Below, in pieces: positions 1 to 8,651 of a DNA stretch of 64,000 nt. This DNA comes from Microbispora oryzae (GTDB lineage Bacteria > Actinomycetota > Actinomycetes > Streptosporangiales > Streptosporangiaceae), in the NCBI RefSeq assembly GCF_017896165.1, contig NZ_JAFCNB010000017.1, positions 1 through 64,000 on the forward strand, given 5' to 3'. Position numbers and translations under genes: made by a program. Below the pieces are notes generated by a model, which was not told where the DNA came from, ran no database searches, and worked only from the letters and a program-made list of their open reading frames with translations. Positions within the stretch are counted from its first letter, which is position 1. The number at the start of each line of letters is the position of its first letter.

Positions 1-1
1 C

Positions 2-131
2 GCCCACAGCATGACCGACCTACTCCGCTGGTCGTGGTGGCGGCGACGCCATCAAGCCCGCGCCCGAGTCAGCCATTACCGGCGGCAAGCTGTTTACGAG
101 CCCTGATCAGGAACTACGGCTGGAGTACTAG
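2..131 (+). pseudogene. 3' remnant of a transposase (IS fragment, cut by window edge)
   Basis: The frame open from base 2 reads WSWWRRRHQARARVSHYRRQ-like residues and stops at 104-106. I recognise the W-(S)-W-W-R-R-x-H-Q-x-x-A-R-x-x-H-Y pattern from the C-terminal end of IS701/IS4-like DDE transposases of actinobacteria; this is from memory, not a search. The usual last residues (…ELRLEY-stop) can be read in a neighbouring frame, ending at 129-131, which suggests a frameshift near base 95. The upstream part is outside the window. It marks the edge of an accessory patch next to the ATPase/DUF4276 pair. From 132 to 199 I see nothing. Confidence 0.45.
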
Positions 132-199
132 GTCATCGCGCGCGTCGAGCCGTTGGATGGACGCGGACGCTCACCGGAAGCCCCGCCGCCCGTGTTCGT

Positions 200-850
200 C
201 TACCTGGCTCTGTCCTGCGAGCCGGTCGCGTGCCATAGCCCAGCCTTCAGATCCGTTACGAAGGCGCACCAAGAGGGCACCTTGGCGATGGGGCCATCGG
301 GATCTATGCGCTCCAGGAGGAGCCGTCGGTTCTGCGGGAACCTCTGATTGAATTTCTGCAGCTTCCTACCGGTGAGGCCGGAAGCGAGCGCGAGCTTCTC
401 TTTCAGCAGTGATTTGGGGTCGGGGATGGACTCGACCCTGGATACAGCGGGAAGGTCGATCTTGACTTTCCCGTTCGGGTTGCCGGCCACGACTCGAATT
501 TCTGCTTCGTCGACGAGCAACCAGGCTTCTGTCATACGAACCGGGATGATGGCGGTGTGCGGTGTGCCTGGTGCGTTCCTGTCTACCGCGTCGAAGATCT
601 CAGCGATACGCGCGTCCCGGCCGTCGCGATCGGCGTCTCGGTGGATAAGAAGGAGGTCATAGGAGCCGTCTATCTCAAGGACGGCCCGCAGTTTGGCCGC
701 CACGCCGGGGCCTGGAGGTTTTGGAAGCCGGGCCAGGTCCGGATGCGTGACCGCTATATCCACGTGTGCCTCGACGGCGATCCTTTCGATCTGCCGAATG
801 AGTCCGCTGTCGCTTGTTCCCTCTGCCAGGAAGAGCACACGCAGGGTCAT
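200..850 (-). CDS. DUF4276-family protein (TOPRIM-like), probable defence effector
   Basis: This 216-residue protein starts with an ATG that overlaps the stop of the upstream ATPase gene by four bases (ATGA), so the two are translated together. The N-terminus has a beta strand ending in Glu10 (LFLAEGTSDSG), and a second strand ends in an acidic cluster, H-R-D-A-D-R-D around residues 70-76. Glu followed by DxD is the layout of TOPRIM-like metal-binding folds. DUF4276 proteins are commonly paired with SMC/OLD-type ATPases in defence islands, in the same way that PARIS pairs an AAA15 ATPase with a DUF4435 TOPRIM protein. By analogy this is the nuclease or toxin-like effector of the pair; no activity can be proven from sequence. 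Base composition is visibly less GC-rich than the core genes to the right, consistent with transfer. Confidence 0.72.
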   Translation of the reverse strand: MTLRVLFLAEGTSDSGLIRQIERIAVEAHVDIAVTHPDLARLPKPPGPGVAAKLRAVLEIDGSYDLLLIHRDADRDGRDARIAEIFDAVDRNAPGTPHTAIIPVRMTEAWLLVDEAEIRVVAGNPNGKVKIDLPAVSRVESIPDPKSLLKEKLALASGLTGRKLQKFNQRFPQNRRLLLERIDPDGPIAKVPSWCAFVTDLKAGLWHATGSQDRAR

Positions 851-2256
851 GCGGTCTCCAGGCGTAGCTGCGCTCCCGGTGGCGTGGTGAGGTATGGGAG
901 GATGTCCGCCCTGCTAACCGGCGTCGTGGGCCCTCGGCGGGCCCGCCATGTCTCTGCCAGCGGGCGGAGGCGCAGGGCGTGAGCCATGGTCCCGTCGGGC
1001 GACAGCGTCATCGCAGTATCGGCGAACAGCAGATCTTCCGGATCGACCAGCTGGACTATCGCCGGTGAATGAGTGTTGACGATCACCTGGCGAAGGGGGT
1101 TTTCGTCCCCCGGAGTATCCATGGGGTCGACGGCGAGATCTTCGACAAGGCTGACCATCGCGTCGAGGTTGCCGGGGTGAATTCCGTTCTCGGGTTCCTC
1201 CATGCAGATCAAGCCCGTCACGGAGGGGTCTTCGAGCAGTACGCACAGGGCGAGGAACCGCAGAGTCCCCTCCGACAGACTGCGCGCCGGCAAAGTCAGG
1301 CCGCTTGCCTCGTGAAGCCGTACCGACAGTTGTTCGCGAACGTCGTCCTGATCTACGGAAAGGCCCCGAACTCTCAGGCCACTCAGGTCGGCGAGCCTGT
1401 TGGCGACCCGCGTGTAGACCCGCTCGGGATCGAGATCACCGTCACGATGCGCGATTCGGAACAACGTGCCGGGGAGGTGTCGGCCCTTCGCGTCCATGGT
1501 TCTCGGGTCGACGTAACTGTCGGATGTCCTGAGCGCGGAGGGTTCCAGTGCCAGCCTGCGCCAGGACTGCATCTCACGCCGGGCCGCGAGAATTGTGGGC
1601 TCATCGTTACTGGTTACGGTGCTCACCGCTGTGGCCGGCGCCCTGAACGCGGCGGCCGGCTTCGGCTGACCACGGCCACCGCCATCCTGGTGTATGCGGA
1701 TTATCTGCTGCCCGTCCTCGACGGAGGTGGAGATGAAGGCCGCACCACCGCGCCGTCCCCTCAATACCGCGGCGCGAAACTTGGTAGCACTGTGCGGAAA
1801 GCCCAGGCGTTTCGGCGCTTCGCCCAGACTGATGTGCCGTAGATTTTCCGCGAGCAAGGTCAGGCGGCCGATTTTCTCGATTCCCGTGGGGGGCGCGTAG
1901 CCAAGGACCAGTTCGTATCGCAGGTACGAGATCGTCGGCCGTGCCTCGCGACCGAAGTCGTCCTCGACCCGCAACGGAACGATCATTTCGGCGGCGAAGC
2001 GGATCCGGCGCTTATCGGAGTTGTATCCGTTCCAGAACAGGTCCCGTGGATCACCGAGGCGCTCACCATGGACTCCACGGACCTCCTGCGCGGCGTCCAG
2101 CAGGGATTTGTCCGCCAGCAGACTAAGGAATTGGATCGCGTCAAAGACGTTGGACTTGCCCGTGCCATTTTCGCCCGCGATACAGGTAAACGCCCCGAAA
2201 TCAACCTCCAAGCCCATGAGGTTCTTGAAGCCGTCGACCTCCAGCCGCGTAAGCAT
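847..2256 (-). CDS. SMC/OLD-like AAA ATPase (AAA15/AAA21 type), sensor of a two-gene defence cassette
   Basis: This is a 469-residue ABC-class ATPase of the RecF/OLD/AAA15 kind. A typical N-terminus (LTRLEVDGFKNL) leads to a Walker A at residues 28-35 (GENGTGKS). A long, divergent middle insertion follows, then an ABC-type signature region (RSLSEGTLRFLAL), a Walker B with two acids (GLICMEEPENGIHP) and the switch NTHSP. The open frame extends to 2424, but the ATG at 2256 is preceded by AGGGAGGG at proper spacing and begins exactly where the fold begins, so I chose it. The downstream DUF4276 gene overlaps by 4 bases. Together they resemble PARIS-like or RloAB-like ATPase/effector pairs, in which the ATPase senses phage triggers and releases the effector. 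No TOPRIM domain is fused to this ATPase, unlike OLD/GajA. Confidence 0.82.
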   Translation of the reverse strand: MLTRLEVDGFKNLMGLEVDFGAFTCIAGENGTGKSNVFDAIQFLSLLADKSLLDAAQEVRGVHGERLGDPRDLFWNGYNSDKRRIRFAAEMIVPLRVEDDFGREARPTISYLRYELVLGYAPPTGIEKIGRLTLLAENLRHISLGEAPKRLGFPHSATKFRAAVLRGRRGGAAFISTSVEDGQQIIRIHQDGGGRGQPKPAAAFRAPATAVSTVTSNDEPTILAARREMQSWRRLALEPSALRTSDSYVDPRTMDAKGRHLPGTLFRIAHRDGDLDPERVYTRVANRLADLSGLRVRGLSVDQDDVREQLSVRLHEASGLTLPARSLSEGTLRFLALCVLLEDPSVTGLICMEEPENGIHPGNLDAMVSLVEDLAVDPMDTPGDENPLRQVIVNTHSPAIVQLVDPEDLLFADTAMTLSPDGTMAHALRLRPLAETWRARRGPTTPVSRADILPYLTTPPGAQLRLETA

Positions 2257-2499
2257 GGTCCCTCCCTGCAGACAGCATCCCATATCCGGAGCCGCAATCC
2301 ATCGTCCGCCGGTCTCCTTCAGGCCGTCGCTGATCGGGCTCTTGTTCTCGTCGTCTTGAGACATCGCAGCCCGGCTGGATTGATCGTTTGCAATCCGCAT
2401 CGCGCCCGCTAGGGGACATGGCACGCGGCGGAGGCTTCTGGCGGCCGGCTGTCGGGGCGGCCCTTCTTGGCGGGGCCGTCCCTGGCAGGATGAGGGTCC

Positions 2500-4572
2500 A
2501 TGACGGACAGCTTCCCTCGGTTGCAGGCACGGACCAGGCGTTTCACCCTCGGAGTGCCGCGCGGCTTCACCATCTCCCCCGACGGCGCCCGGGTGATCTT
2601 CCTCCGGGCCAGATCAGGGACGGATCCCGTCACCTGCCTCTGGGAGCTCGACGTGGCGACGGGCCGCGAGCGGCTGGTCGTCGACCCGATGGCGCTCGGC
2701 GCCGCCGACGAGGACCTGCCGCCGGAGGAGCGGGCCCGCCGCGAGCGGTCCAGGGAGTCCGCGGGCGGCGTGGTGTCCTACGCCACGGACAACGCGGTCC
2801 GGCGGGCCGTCTTCGCACTGTCCGGCGGGCTCTACCTGGCCGACCTGGCCTCCGGCGACGTCCGGGCGCTCGGGGCCGCGGGCCCGGCGATCGATCCCCG
2901 GCTCGCCCCCTCGGGCGAGACGGTGGCGTACGTGACGGGGGGCGCGCTGCACGTCCTCGACGTGGCGAGCGGCGCGGACCGCGTTCTCGCCGCCCCCGAG
3001 GACGAGCGGGTCACGTACGGCCTCGCCGAGTTCATCGCGGCGGAGGAGATGGAACGGATGCGCGGCTACTGGTGGTCTCCCTCGGGCGACCGCCTGCTGG
3101 CGGCCCGCGTCGACGAGTCTCCGGTGCCGCTGTGGCACATCGCCGATCCCGCCAACCCCGACCGGCCCGCGGTGCCGCAGCGCTACCCCGCCGCCGGCAC
3201 GGCCAACGCCGTCGTCACGCTCTCGGTGTTCGGGCTCGACGGCTCGCGCGTGGCGGTGCCGTTCGAGCAGGAATATCTGGTGACGGCCTCGTGGGGCGCC
3301 CACGGGCCGATGATCGTCACGCTCTCGCGCGACCAGCGGACCATGCGCCTGCTCACGGTAGACCCGGAGTCGGGCGCGACCTCCCTCGTCCGCGAGGACA
3401 GCGACGCCGCCTGGGTCGACATCGTCACCGGCGTGCCGGCCCGCCTGTCCGACGGCACGCTCGTCTGGGCGGCCGACGCAGACGGGGGGCATCGCCTGGT
3501 CGTCGGCGCCGAGCCGGTGACGCCGCCGTCGTTGCAGGTCCGCGCCGTCCTCGACGTGGACGGCGACACCGTGCTGTTCCAGGCGTCGGGCGAGCCCGAC
3601 GAGATTCACCTGTGGACCTACGCGGGAGGCGCCGTCACCCCTGTGACGACCGAGCCCGGCGTGCACGCGGGACGACGCACGGCGGGGCTGACCCTGATCA
3701 CCCGCCAGAGCCTCGACACCGAGGGCACGTCGGTGACCGTGGTCCGCCCCGACGGCACGAGCGTGCCGATCGGCTCGCTGGCCGAACGCCCGGGCCTGGA
3801 GCCGCGGGTGTCCCTGCTGCGGGCCGGGGCGAGGGAGCTGCGGACCGCCCTGCTACTGCCGTCGTGGCACGTGCCCGGCTCGGCCCGGCTGCCCGTCCTG
3901 ATGGACCCGTACGGCGGCCCGCACGCGCAGCGGGTGCTGTCGGCCCGGCGCGCCTTCCTGGAGCCGCAGTGGTGGGCCGAGCAGGGCTTCGCCGTGGTGG
4001 TGGCCGACGGCCGGGGCACGCCCGGACGGGGGCCGGCGTTCGAGCGGGAGATGTGGCACGACTTCACGCTCTCGCTGGAGGACCAGGTGGACGCCCTCCA
4101 GGCGGTGGCGGCGCTGCACCCGGACGACCTGGACCTCTCCCGGGTGGCCATCAGGGGCTGGTCGTTCGGCGGCTACCTGGCGGCGCTGGCGGTGCTGCGG
4201 CGGCCGGACGTGTTTCACGCGGCGGTCGCGGGCGCTCCGGTCACCGAGTGGCGGCTCTACGACACGTGCTACACGGAGCGCTACCTCGGCCACCCGGACG
4301 AGGGACACTACGAGGCGTCGTCGCTGCTCGCCGACGCGGCCAAGCTGGAGCGTCCGCTGCTGCTCGTGCACGGACTCGCGGACGACAACGTGGTGGCCGC
4401 CCACACGCTGCGGCTGTCGTCGGCGCTGCTCGCGGCCGGCCGGCCGCACACCGTGCTGCCGCTGTCGGGGGTCACGCACATGACCCCGCAGGAGGTCGTC
4501 GCGGAGAACCTGCTGCTGCTCCAGCTCCAGTTCCTCACGTCGGCTCTGGGCGCCGAGGGCTTCCGGCGCTGA
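2500..4572 (+). CDS. S9 family prolyl peptidase (dipeptidyl-peptidase IV-like)
   Basis: This 690-residue protein has the DPP4 architecture: an N-terminal beta-propeller (roughly residues 40-400) and a C-terminal alpha/beta-hydrolase. The catalytic triad is visible as Ser555 in GWSFGG, the acidic pair Asp628/Asp629 in HGLADDN and His660 in GVTHM. The Glu pair of the propeller (AEFIAAEEMERM, near residues 178-190) matches the motif that binds the substrate N-terminus in DPP4-type enzymes, so cleavage of X-Pro dipeptides is expected. There is no signal peptide or membrane segment, so it is probably cytoplasmic and involved in peptide recycling. The ATG has a GCAGGATGAGG ribosome site. The gene is monocistronic, divergent from the ATPase gene and ended by a strong shared terminator. 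Confidence 0.92.
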   Translation: MTDSFPRLQARTRRFTLGVPRGFTISPDGARVIFLRARSGTDPVTCLWELDVATGRERLVVDPMALGAADEDLPPEERARRERSRESAGGVVSYATDNAVRRAVFALSGGLYLADLASGDVRALGAAGPAIDPRLAPSGETVAYVTGGALHVLDVASGADRVLAAPEDERVTYGLAEFIAAEEMERMRGYWWSPSGDRLLAARVDESPVPLWHIADPANPDRPAVPQRYPAAGTANAVVTLSVFGLDGSRVAVPFEQEYLVTASWGAHGPMIVTLSRDQRTMRLLTVDPESGATSLVREDSDAAWVDIVTGVPARLSDGTLVWAADADGGHRLVVGAEPVTPPSLQVRAVLDVDGDTVLFQASGEPDEIHLWTYAGGAVTPVTTEPGVHAGRRTAGLTLITRQSLDTEGTSVTVVRPDGTSVPIGSLAERPGLEPRVSLLRAGARELRTALLLPSWHVPGSARLPVLMDPYGGPHAQRVLSARRAFLEPQWWAEQGFAVVVADGRGTPGRGPAFEREMWHDFTLSLEDQVDALQAVAALHPDDLDLSRVAIRGWSFGGYLAALAVLRRPDVFHAAVAGAPVTEWRLYDTCYTERYLGHPDEGHYEASSLLADAAKLERPLLLVHGLADDNVVAAHTLRLSSALLAAGRPHTVLPLSGVTHMTPQEVVAENLLLLQLQFLTSALGAEGFRR

Positions 4573-4616
4573 ACAGCCGGAAGCCACGGGCGTCCGGATG
4601 CGCCGGTCGTGGTGAA

Positions 4617-4648
4617 GAGGGGGTGGGCGTGGACCCGCCCACCCCCTC
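4617..4648. terminator. Bidirectional intrinsic-type terminator between the convergent peptidase and ABC genes
   Basis: A perfect 13-bp inverted repeat (4617-4629 and 4636-4648) encloses a 6-base loop. It lies 44 bases after the peptidase stop and directly after the stop of the ABC gene on the other strand. There is no long T run, as is usual for high-GC actinobacterial terminators. Confidence 0.8.
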
Positions 4649-4650
4649 GC

Positions 4651-6399
4651 TCAGGTGGCGCCGCCGTGCCAGCTGCCCCACAGGGCCGCGTACGCACCTC
4701 CGGCGGCGACCAGTTCGTCGTGCGATCCCAGCTCGGTGACGCGGCCGTCCTCGACGACGGCGACGCGGTCGGCGTCGTGCGCGGTGTGCAGCCGGTGCGC
4801 GATCGCGATCACGGTACGGCCCGCCAGCACGGCGGCGAGCGACCGCTCCAGGTTCCGGGCGGCCCGGGGATCGATGAGCGAGGTCGCCTCGTCGAGGACC
4901 AGCGTGTGCGGGTCGGCCAGGACGAGCCGGGCGAGCGCGACCTGCTGCGCCTGGGCGGGCGAGAGGGTCGTCCCGCCTGAGCCGACGGCCGCGTCGAGCC
5001 CGCCGTCGAGGGCCGCGGCCCACTCCCACGCGTCGACGGCCTCCATGGCGTGGCGCACGTCGGCGTCGGAGGCGTCCGGCCGGGCGATGAGCAGGTTGTC
5101 CCGCAGGCTGCCGCGGAACACGTGGTGCTCCTGCGTGACGAGCGCGACATGACCGCGCAGCTCACCGAGGGGCAGCTCCACCAGCGGGACCCCGCCGACG
5201 GTGACCGCGCCGGACCGAGGGCCGTGCACCCCGGCCAGCAGCCGGCCGAGCGTCGACTTGCCCGCACCGGACGGCCCGACCATCGCGAGCCGCTCGCCGG
5301 GGCGCACGTCGAGGTCGATGCCGTGCAGCACGTCGTGGCCCTCCCGGTAGGCGTACCGCACGTGGGACGCGCGCAGCTCCTCCCCGTCCGGCCGCGCGCT
5401 GCCCGCCGCCCGGTCATCGGGCACCTGGGCCACGCCGAGCAGCCGGGCCAGCGACGCCCCGCCGACCTGGAGCTCGTCCACCCACGACAGCAGGCGGTCG
5501 AGCGGGTCGACGAGCTGCTGGATGTACAACGTGGCGGTGGTGACCTGCCAGATCTCCACCCAGCCCGCGGCGTGCATGAACCCGCCGGTCAGCAGGGTCG
5601 CCACGACGGGCATCACGTAGCCGAACTCGACGAGGGGAAACCAGACCATCCGCAGGCCCAGCGTGTACCGCTCCGCCGCGAACGACCGGGTGATGTCGGC
5701 GTCGGTCCGGTCACGGCGGCGGCGCTCAAGGCCCAGCGCCTCCACGGTGCGGGCGCCCTCGACCGTCTCGGCCAGCCCCTCGGTCAGCTCCGCGTACGCC
5801 GCGTTCTCCCGCAGGTAGCCGTCCCTGGCCCGGTTCAGATACCACCGGGTGGAGCCCCACAGCACGGGGACGGCCACCAGCGAGGGCACGGCCAGCAGCG
5901 GGCCGACGATGACGACCGCCACCAGGATGAACACTCCGGTGACGATCGCGATGAGCGTCTCCGGCACGGCCTGCCGCACGGTCCGCGAGAGCGCGTCGAC
6001 GTCCCGGGAGGTCCGGGTGATCAGATCGCCCGACCCGGCCCGTTCGACGGTGGACAGCGGCAGGGCGAGGACCCGGTCGACGAAGTCCTCCCGCAGCTCG
6101 GCGAGCACCTTCTCGCCCAGCCGCGACGACGCGTAGACGGCGAACCTGACCAGCACGGCCTGCGCGACCACGAACCCCGCGATGGCGAGAGCGACCCCGC
6201 CGACGTCCACGTCGTGGGAACGGTGTGCCACGGCCTGCACGAGCCCGCCGAGCAGCCGCGGCGCCACCAGGCCCGACAGCGCGGCGAGCGCGTGCAGCAG
6301 CAGCGCGGCGGAGAGCTCGCGCGGATATCTCAGCGTCAGCCGCCGGGCGTAGGCGCGCACCTGGGCCCGGTCGGCGACCGGAAGGATCTGCCGGGACAC
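4651..6399 (-). CDS. ABC exporter half-transporter with intact Walker motifs but altered signature (subunit 1)
   Basis: This 582-residue fused membrane-domain/ATPase protein has about six transmembrane helices in residues 30-310 and a nucleotide-binding domain after residue 345. Walker A is intact (GPSGAGKS, Lys381), as are Walker B (LVLDEATSLID) and the H-loop (AIAHRL). The ABC signature, normally LSGGQ, is LSPAQ (residues 479-483), so the site that would use this signature is degenerate. It starts with GTG two bases after the stop of the partner half-transporter, with GGAGGG inside the partner's end. The two genes form one operon and almost certainly a heterodimer of the BmrCD/TM287-288 kind. 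The substrate is unknown; a drug, lipid or peptide are all possible. Confidence 0.9.
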   Translation of the reverse strand: MSRQILPVADRAQVRAYARRLTLRYPRELSAALLLHALAALSGLVAPRLLGGLVQAVAHRSHDVDVGGVALAIAGFVVAQAVLVRFAVYASSRLGEKVLAELREDFVDRVLALPLSTVERAGSGDLITRTSRDVDALSRTVRQAVPETLIAIVTGVFILVAVVIVGPLLAVPSLVAVPVLWGSTRWYLNRARDGYLRENAAYAELTEGLAETVEGARTVEALGLERRRRDRTDADITRSFAAERYTLGLRMVWFPLVEFGYVMPVVATLLTGGFMHAAGWVEIWQVTTATLYIQQLVDPLDRLLSWVDELQVGGASLARLLGVAQVPDDRAAGSARPDGEELRASHVRYAYREGHDVLHGIDLDVRPGERLAMVGPSGAGKSTLGRLLAGVHGPRSGAVTVGGVPLVELPLGELRGHVALVTQEHHVFRGSLRDNLLIARPDASDADVRHAMEAVDAWEWAAALDGGLDAAVGSGGTTLSPAQAQQVALARLVLADPHTLVLDEATSLIDPRAARNLERSLAAVLAGRTVIAIAHRLHTAHDADRVAVVEDGRVTELGSHDELVAAGGAYAALWGSWHGGAT

Positions 6400-6401
6400 G
6401 C

Positions 6402-8105
6402 TCAGCCCTCCCCTCGGGTGACGGTCGATCGGTATCCGGGCTCGGTGCGGAGCAGTTCCCGGTGGGTGCCCTCGGCCCTGACCCGGCCGTTCTCGACGTA
6501 CAGCACCAGGTCGGCGCGGTCGAGAACGAGCGGGCTCGTCGTGCAGACGAGCGTCGCGCGCCCGGCGCGGGCCTTGACCAGCCGCTCGGCGACGCGTGCC
6601 TCGGTGTGCGCGTCGACGGCGCTGGTCGGCTCCACGAGGATCAGGACCTCGGGGTCGGCGGCCAGGGCGCGGGCCAGCCGCAGGCGCTGCCGCTGGCCGC
6701 CGGAGAACTCCCGGCCCGAGTCGGCCACCTGGGCGTCGAGTCCCTCGGGCAGCGCCTCGACGACGTCCTCCGCGCAGGCGGCGAACAGGGCCTGCCTCAC
6801 CTCGCCGTCCGTCGCCGTTCCGCGTACGTCGAGCTCGTCGCGGAGCCGGCCGGTGAACAGGCGGGCCGTGTCGCCGGCGACCAGCACGCGGCGCCGCACC
6901 TCGGGCACCGGCAGGTCCGCCAGCGGCACGCCGCCGAGCGTCACCTCGCCCGGCGCGTATCGGCCGAGCCGGTCGGCGATGACGGCGGCCTCCTCCGGGA
7001 CGGCGGCCGCGAGGGCGGTGAGGCGTCCCGGCTGGAGCGTGACCCCGGACTCCGCGTCACGCAGCGCCGCCTCCCCCTCGGAGGGCGCGGCCCGCCGTCC
7101 GTCGCCACCGGAGATCTCGGGCTCCAGCGACAGGATCCGGCAGACCCGGCGGGCGGCGACGTGACCCTTGGTGATCTTGTCGGCGGCCTCGGTCACCGTC
7201 CTGAGCGGGGCGACCAGGAACACGGCGTAACCGTAGAAGGCGACCAGCTGGCCGGGGCTGATCCGCCCGTCCAGCGCGTACCGCGCGCCCACCCAGACGA
7301 CGGCGGCGGTGAGCAGGCCCGGCAGCAGGACCTGCGCGCCCTCCAGCGCCGACTCGACGGCGGCGACCCGCACCCCGGCCCGCCGCACGCCCTGCGACTC
7401 CTCGCGGTAGCGCTCCGCGAAGACCTCCTCGCCGCCGACGCCGCGCAGCACCCGCAGGCCCGACACGATGTCGGAGGCCCGGGTGGCCAGGTCGCCCTGC
7501 AGGTCGCGCTGCCGGTGCTGGCGCCGGTGCAGCGGGCGGAGCAGCGGGCCCACGGCCGCCACCATGAGCGGCACGCCGACGAGCACCATCAGCCCGAGCG
7601 ACGGCGAGGTGGTGAGCAGGATCACGGTCACCGCGCCGATGGCGACCACCGCGCCGCTCCCGCGCAGCATGATCTCCATCGCGTTGCCGATGTGCGCGAT
7701 GTCGGAGTTGCCGACGCTGACGACCTCGCCGGTCGACAGCCGTTTGGGCAGCGTCGCGCCCAGGCGGGTCGCCTGGCGCACCGTCACCTGCACCGTCCGG
7801 TAGGCCGCGGACAGCCAGAGCAGGACCGCCAGGCGGTGCCTGAGCACCCCGGCGGCGGCCTGCACCGCCCCGAGGCCCAGCACCACGGCCGTCCATCGGA
7901 CGAGCAGGCCGGTGTCGAGGGCGGTGAACGCGTCGATCGCCTTGCCGATGGCGGCCGGGACGAGGGCCTGGCCCAGCCACCACACGCTCGCCAGCCCGAT
8001 CCCGCCGAGCAACGGCGTCCTGTGCTCGCGTGCCATCCACCAGAGGTACCGGAAGGCGCCACGGGCGTCGGGTGTGCCGGGATCGGCGGCGGGAATGGAG
8101 TGCAT
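6402..8105 (-). CDS. ABC exporter half-transporter with collapsed P-loop (subunit 2)
   Basis: This is a 567-residue membrane domain plus nucleotide-binding domain. The ATPase half is strikingly degenerate. Aligned to its partner, the Walker A GPSGAGKST reads AAVPEEAAV, so the essential Lys and Ser are Ala373 and Ala374. Walker B reads LILVEPTSAVD (the Asp is Val), and the H-loop His is lost (VCTTSPL). Only the ABC signature FSGGQ is intact. This subunit should be unable to hydrolyse ATP itself but can supply the signature to the partner's intact Walker site. The frame is open further upstream to 8528, but the ATG at 8105 with GGAG before it avoids overlap with the divergent STAS gene. It is the first gene of the two-gene exporter operon. 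Confidence 0.88.
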   Translation of the reverse strand: MHSIPAADPGTPDARGAFRYLWWMAREHRTPLLGGIGLASVWWLGQALVPAAIGKAIDAFTALDTGLLVRWTAVVLGLGAVQAAAGVLRHRLAVLLWLSAAYRTVQVTVRQATRLGATLPKRLSTGEVVSVGNSDIAHIGNAMEIMLRGSGAVVAIGAVTVILLTTSPSLGLMVLVGVPLMVAAVGPLLRPLHRRQHRQRDLQGDLATRASDIVSGLRVLRGVGGEEVFAERYREESQGVRRAGVRVAAVESALEGAQVLLPGLLTAAVVWVGARYALDGRISPGQLVAFYGYAVFLVAPLRTVTEAADKITKGHVAARRVCRILSLEPEISGGDGRRAAPSEGEAALRDAESGVTLQPGRLTALAAAVPEEAAVIADRLGRYAPGEVTLGGVPLADLPVPEVRRRVLVAGDTARLFTGRLRDELDVRGTATDGEVRQALFAACAEDVVEALPEGLDAQVADSGREFSGGQRQRLRLARALAADPEVLILVEPTSAVDAHTEARVAERLVKARAGRATLVCTTSPLVLDRADLVLYVENGRVRAEGTHRELLRTEPGYRSTVTRGEG

Positions 8106-8273
8106 GATTACTCCAGGCTCGCAAGATCGCAGCTCAGGGGGCAAACGGTTTTCGGCCGGGCGCCGGCCGCGCACGCGCGGCTCTCGGGGCCGGGCGCGAC
8201 GGTTCCGCCGCCACGTGGGCCCCGTGATACTCAGGGGTGTAACTTCTCTGTAGATCCTCGGGACGAGGCGGAG

Positions 8274-8615
8274 ATGACCACCAGACTTGCCGTACGGGTC
8301 GGCCGGGAGGCGACACACACCGTCGTGGTCCTGACGGGCGAACTCGACGTGATCTCGGCCGACGACCTGCGCGCCTCCCTCGCGAAGGTGCTGCAGGACG
8401 GACACACCGACGTGATCGTGGACGCGGGCGGCCTGACCTTCTGCGACTCCATGGGGCTGCGCCTGCTGCTGGAATATCTCGACCTGTTCACCGAGGCGGG
8501 CGGCTTCCTCCGGCTCGCCGGCGTCCACGGGGCGGTCCTGCGGATCCTCACCGTCACCGGTCTGCGCTCGGCCTTCCCGATCTACGACACGGTCGCCGAC
8601 GCGGCCCGCGGCTGA
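8274..8615 (+). CDS. STAS-domain anti-sigma factor antagonist
   Basis: This 113-residue single STAS domain starts at an ATG preceded by GAGGCGGAG. It carries the hallmark GELDVISADDLR strand-helix and the phospho-acceptor loop FCDSMGL with Ser59, the residue phosphorylated by anti-sigma kinases in SpoIIAA/RsbV-like proteins. When unphosphorylated, such proteins bind the anti-sigma factor and free the sigma factor. No anti-sigma kinase or sigma gene is adjacent. A second STAS gene lies convergently just downstream, and a PP2C-type phosphatase (13903-15093) that could dephosphorylate either is 5 kb away. Confidence 0.92.
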   Translation: MTTRLAVRVGREATHTVVVLTGELDVISADDLRASLAKVLQDGHTDVIVDAGGLTFCDSMGLRLLLEYLDLFTEAGGFLRLAGVHGAVLRILTVTGLRSAFPIYDTVADAARG

Positions 8616-8623
8616 ACCGCGCT

Positions 8624-8643
8624 CCGGGGGCCGGGCTCCCCGG
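8624..8643. terminator. Short hairpin between two convergent STAS genes
   Basis: A 6-bp G/C stem (CCGGGG, 8624-8629, with CCCCGG, 8638-8643) and an 8-base loop lie 8 bases after the first STAS stop and just before the end of the convergent STAS gene. It is plausible as a weak two-way terminator. Confidence 0.4.
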
Positions 8644-8651
8644 GCCTGACG

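Noticed and set aside
2388..4739. A 783-codon plus-strand frame across the S9 peptidase
   Set aside because: It is a +1-frame G/C shadow rich in Arg/Gly/Pro with no motifs; the 690-residue peptidase in the other frame has a full catalytic triad.
5050..8273. Long plus-strand frames opposite the two ABC genes
   Set aside because: Antisense shadows from codon bias; they lack ribosome sites and family motifs.
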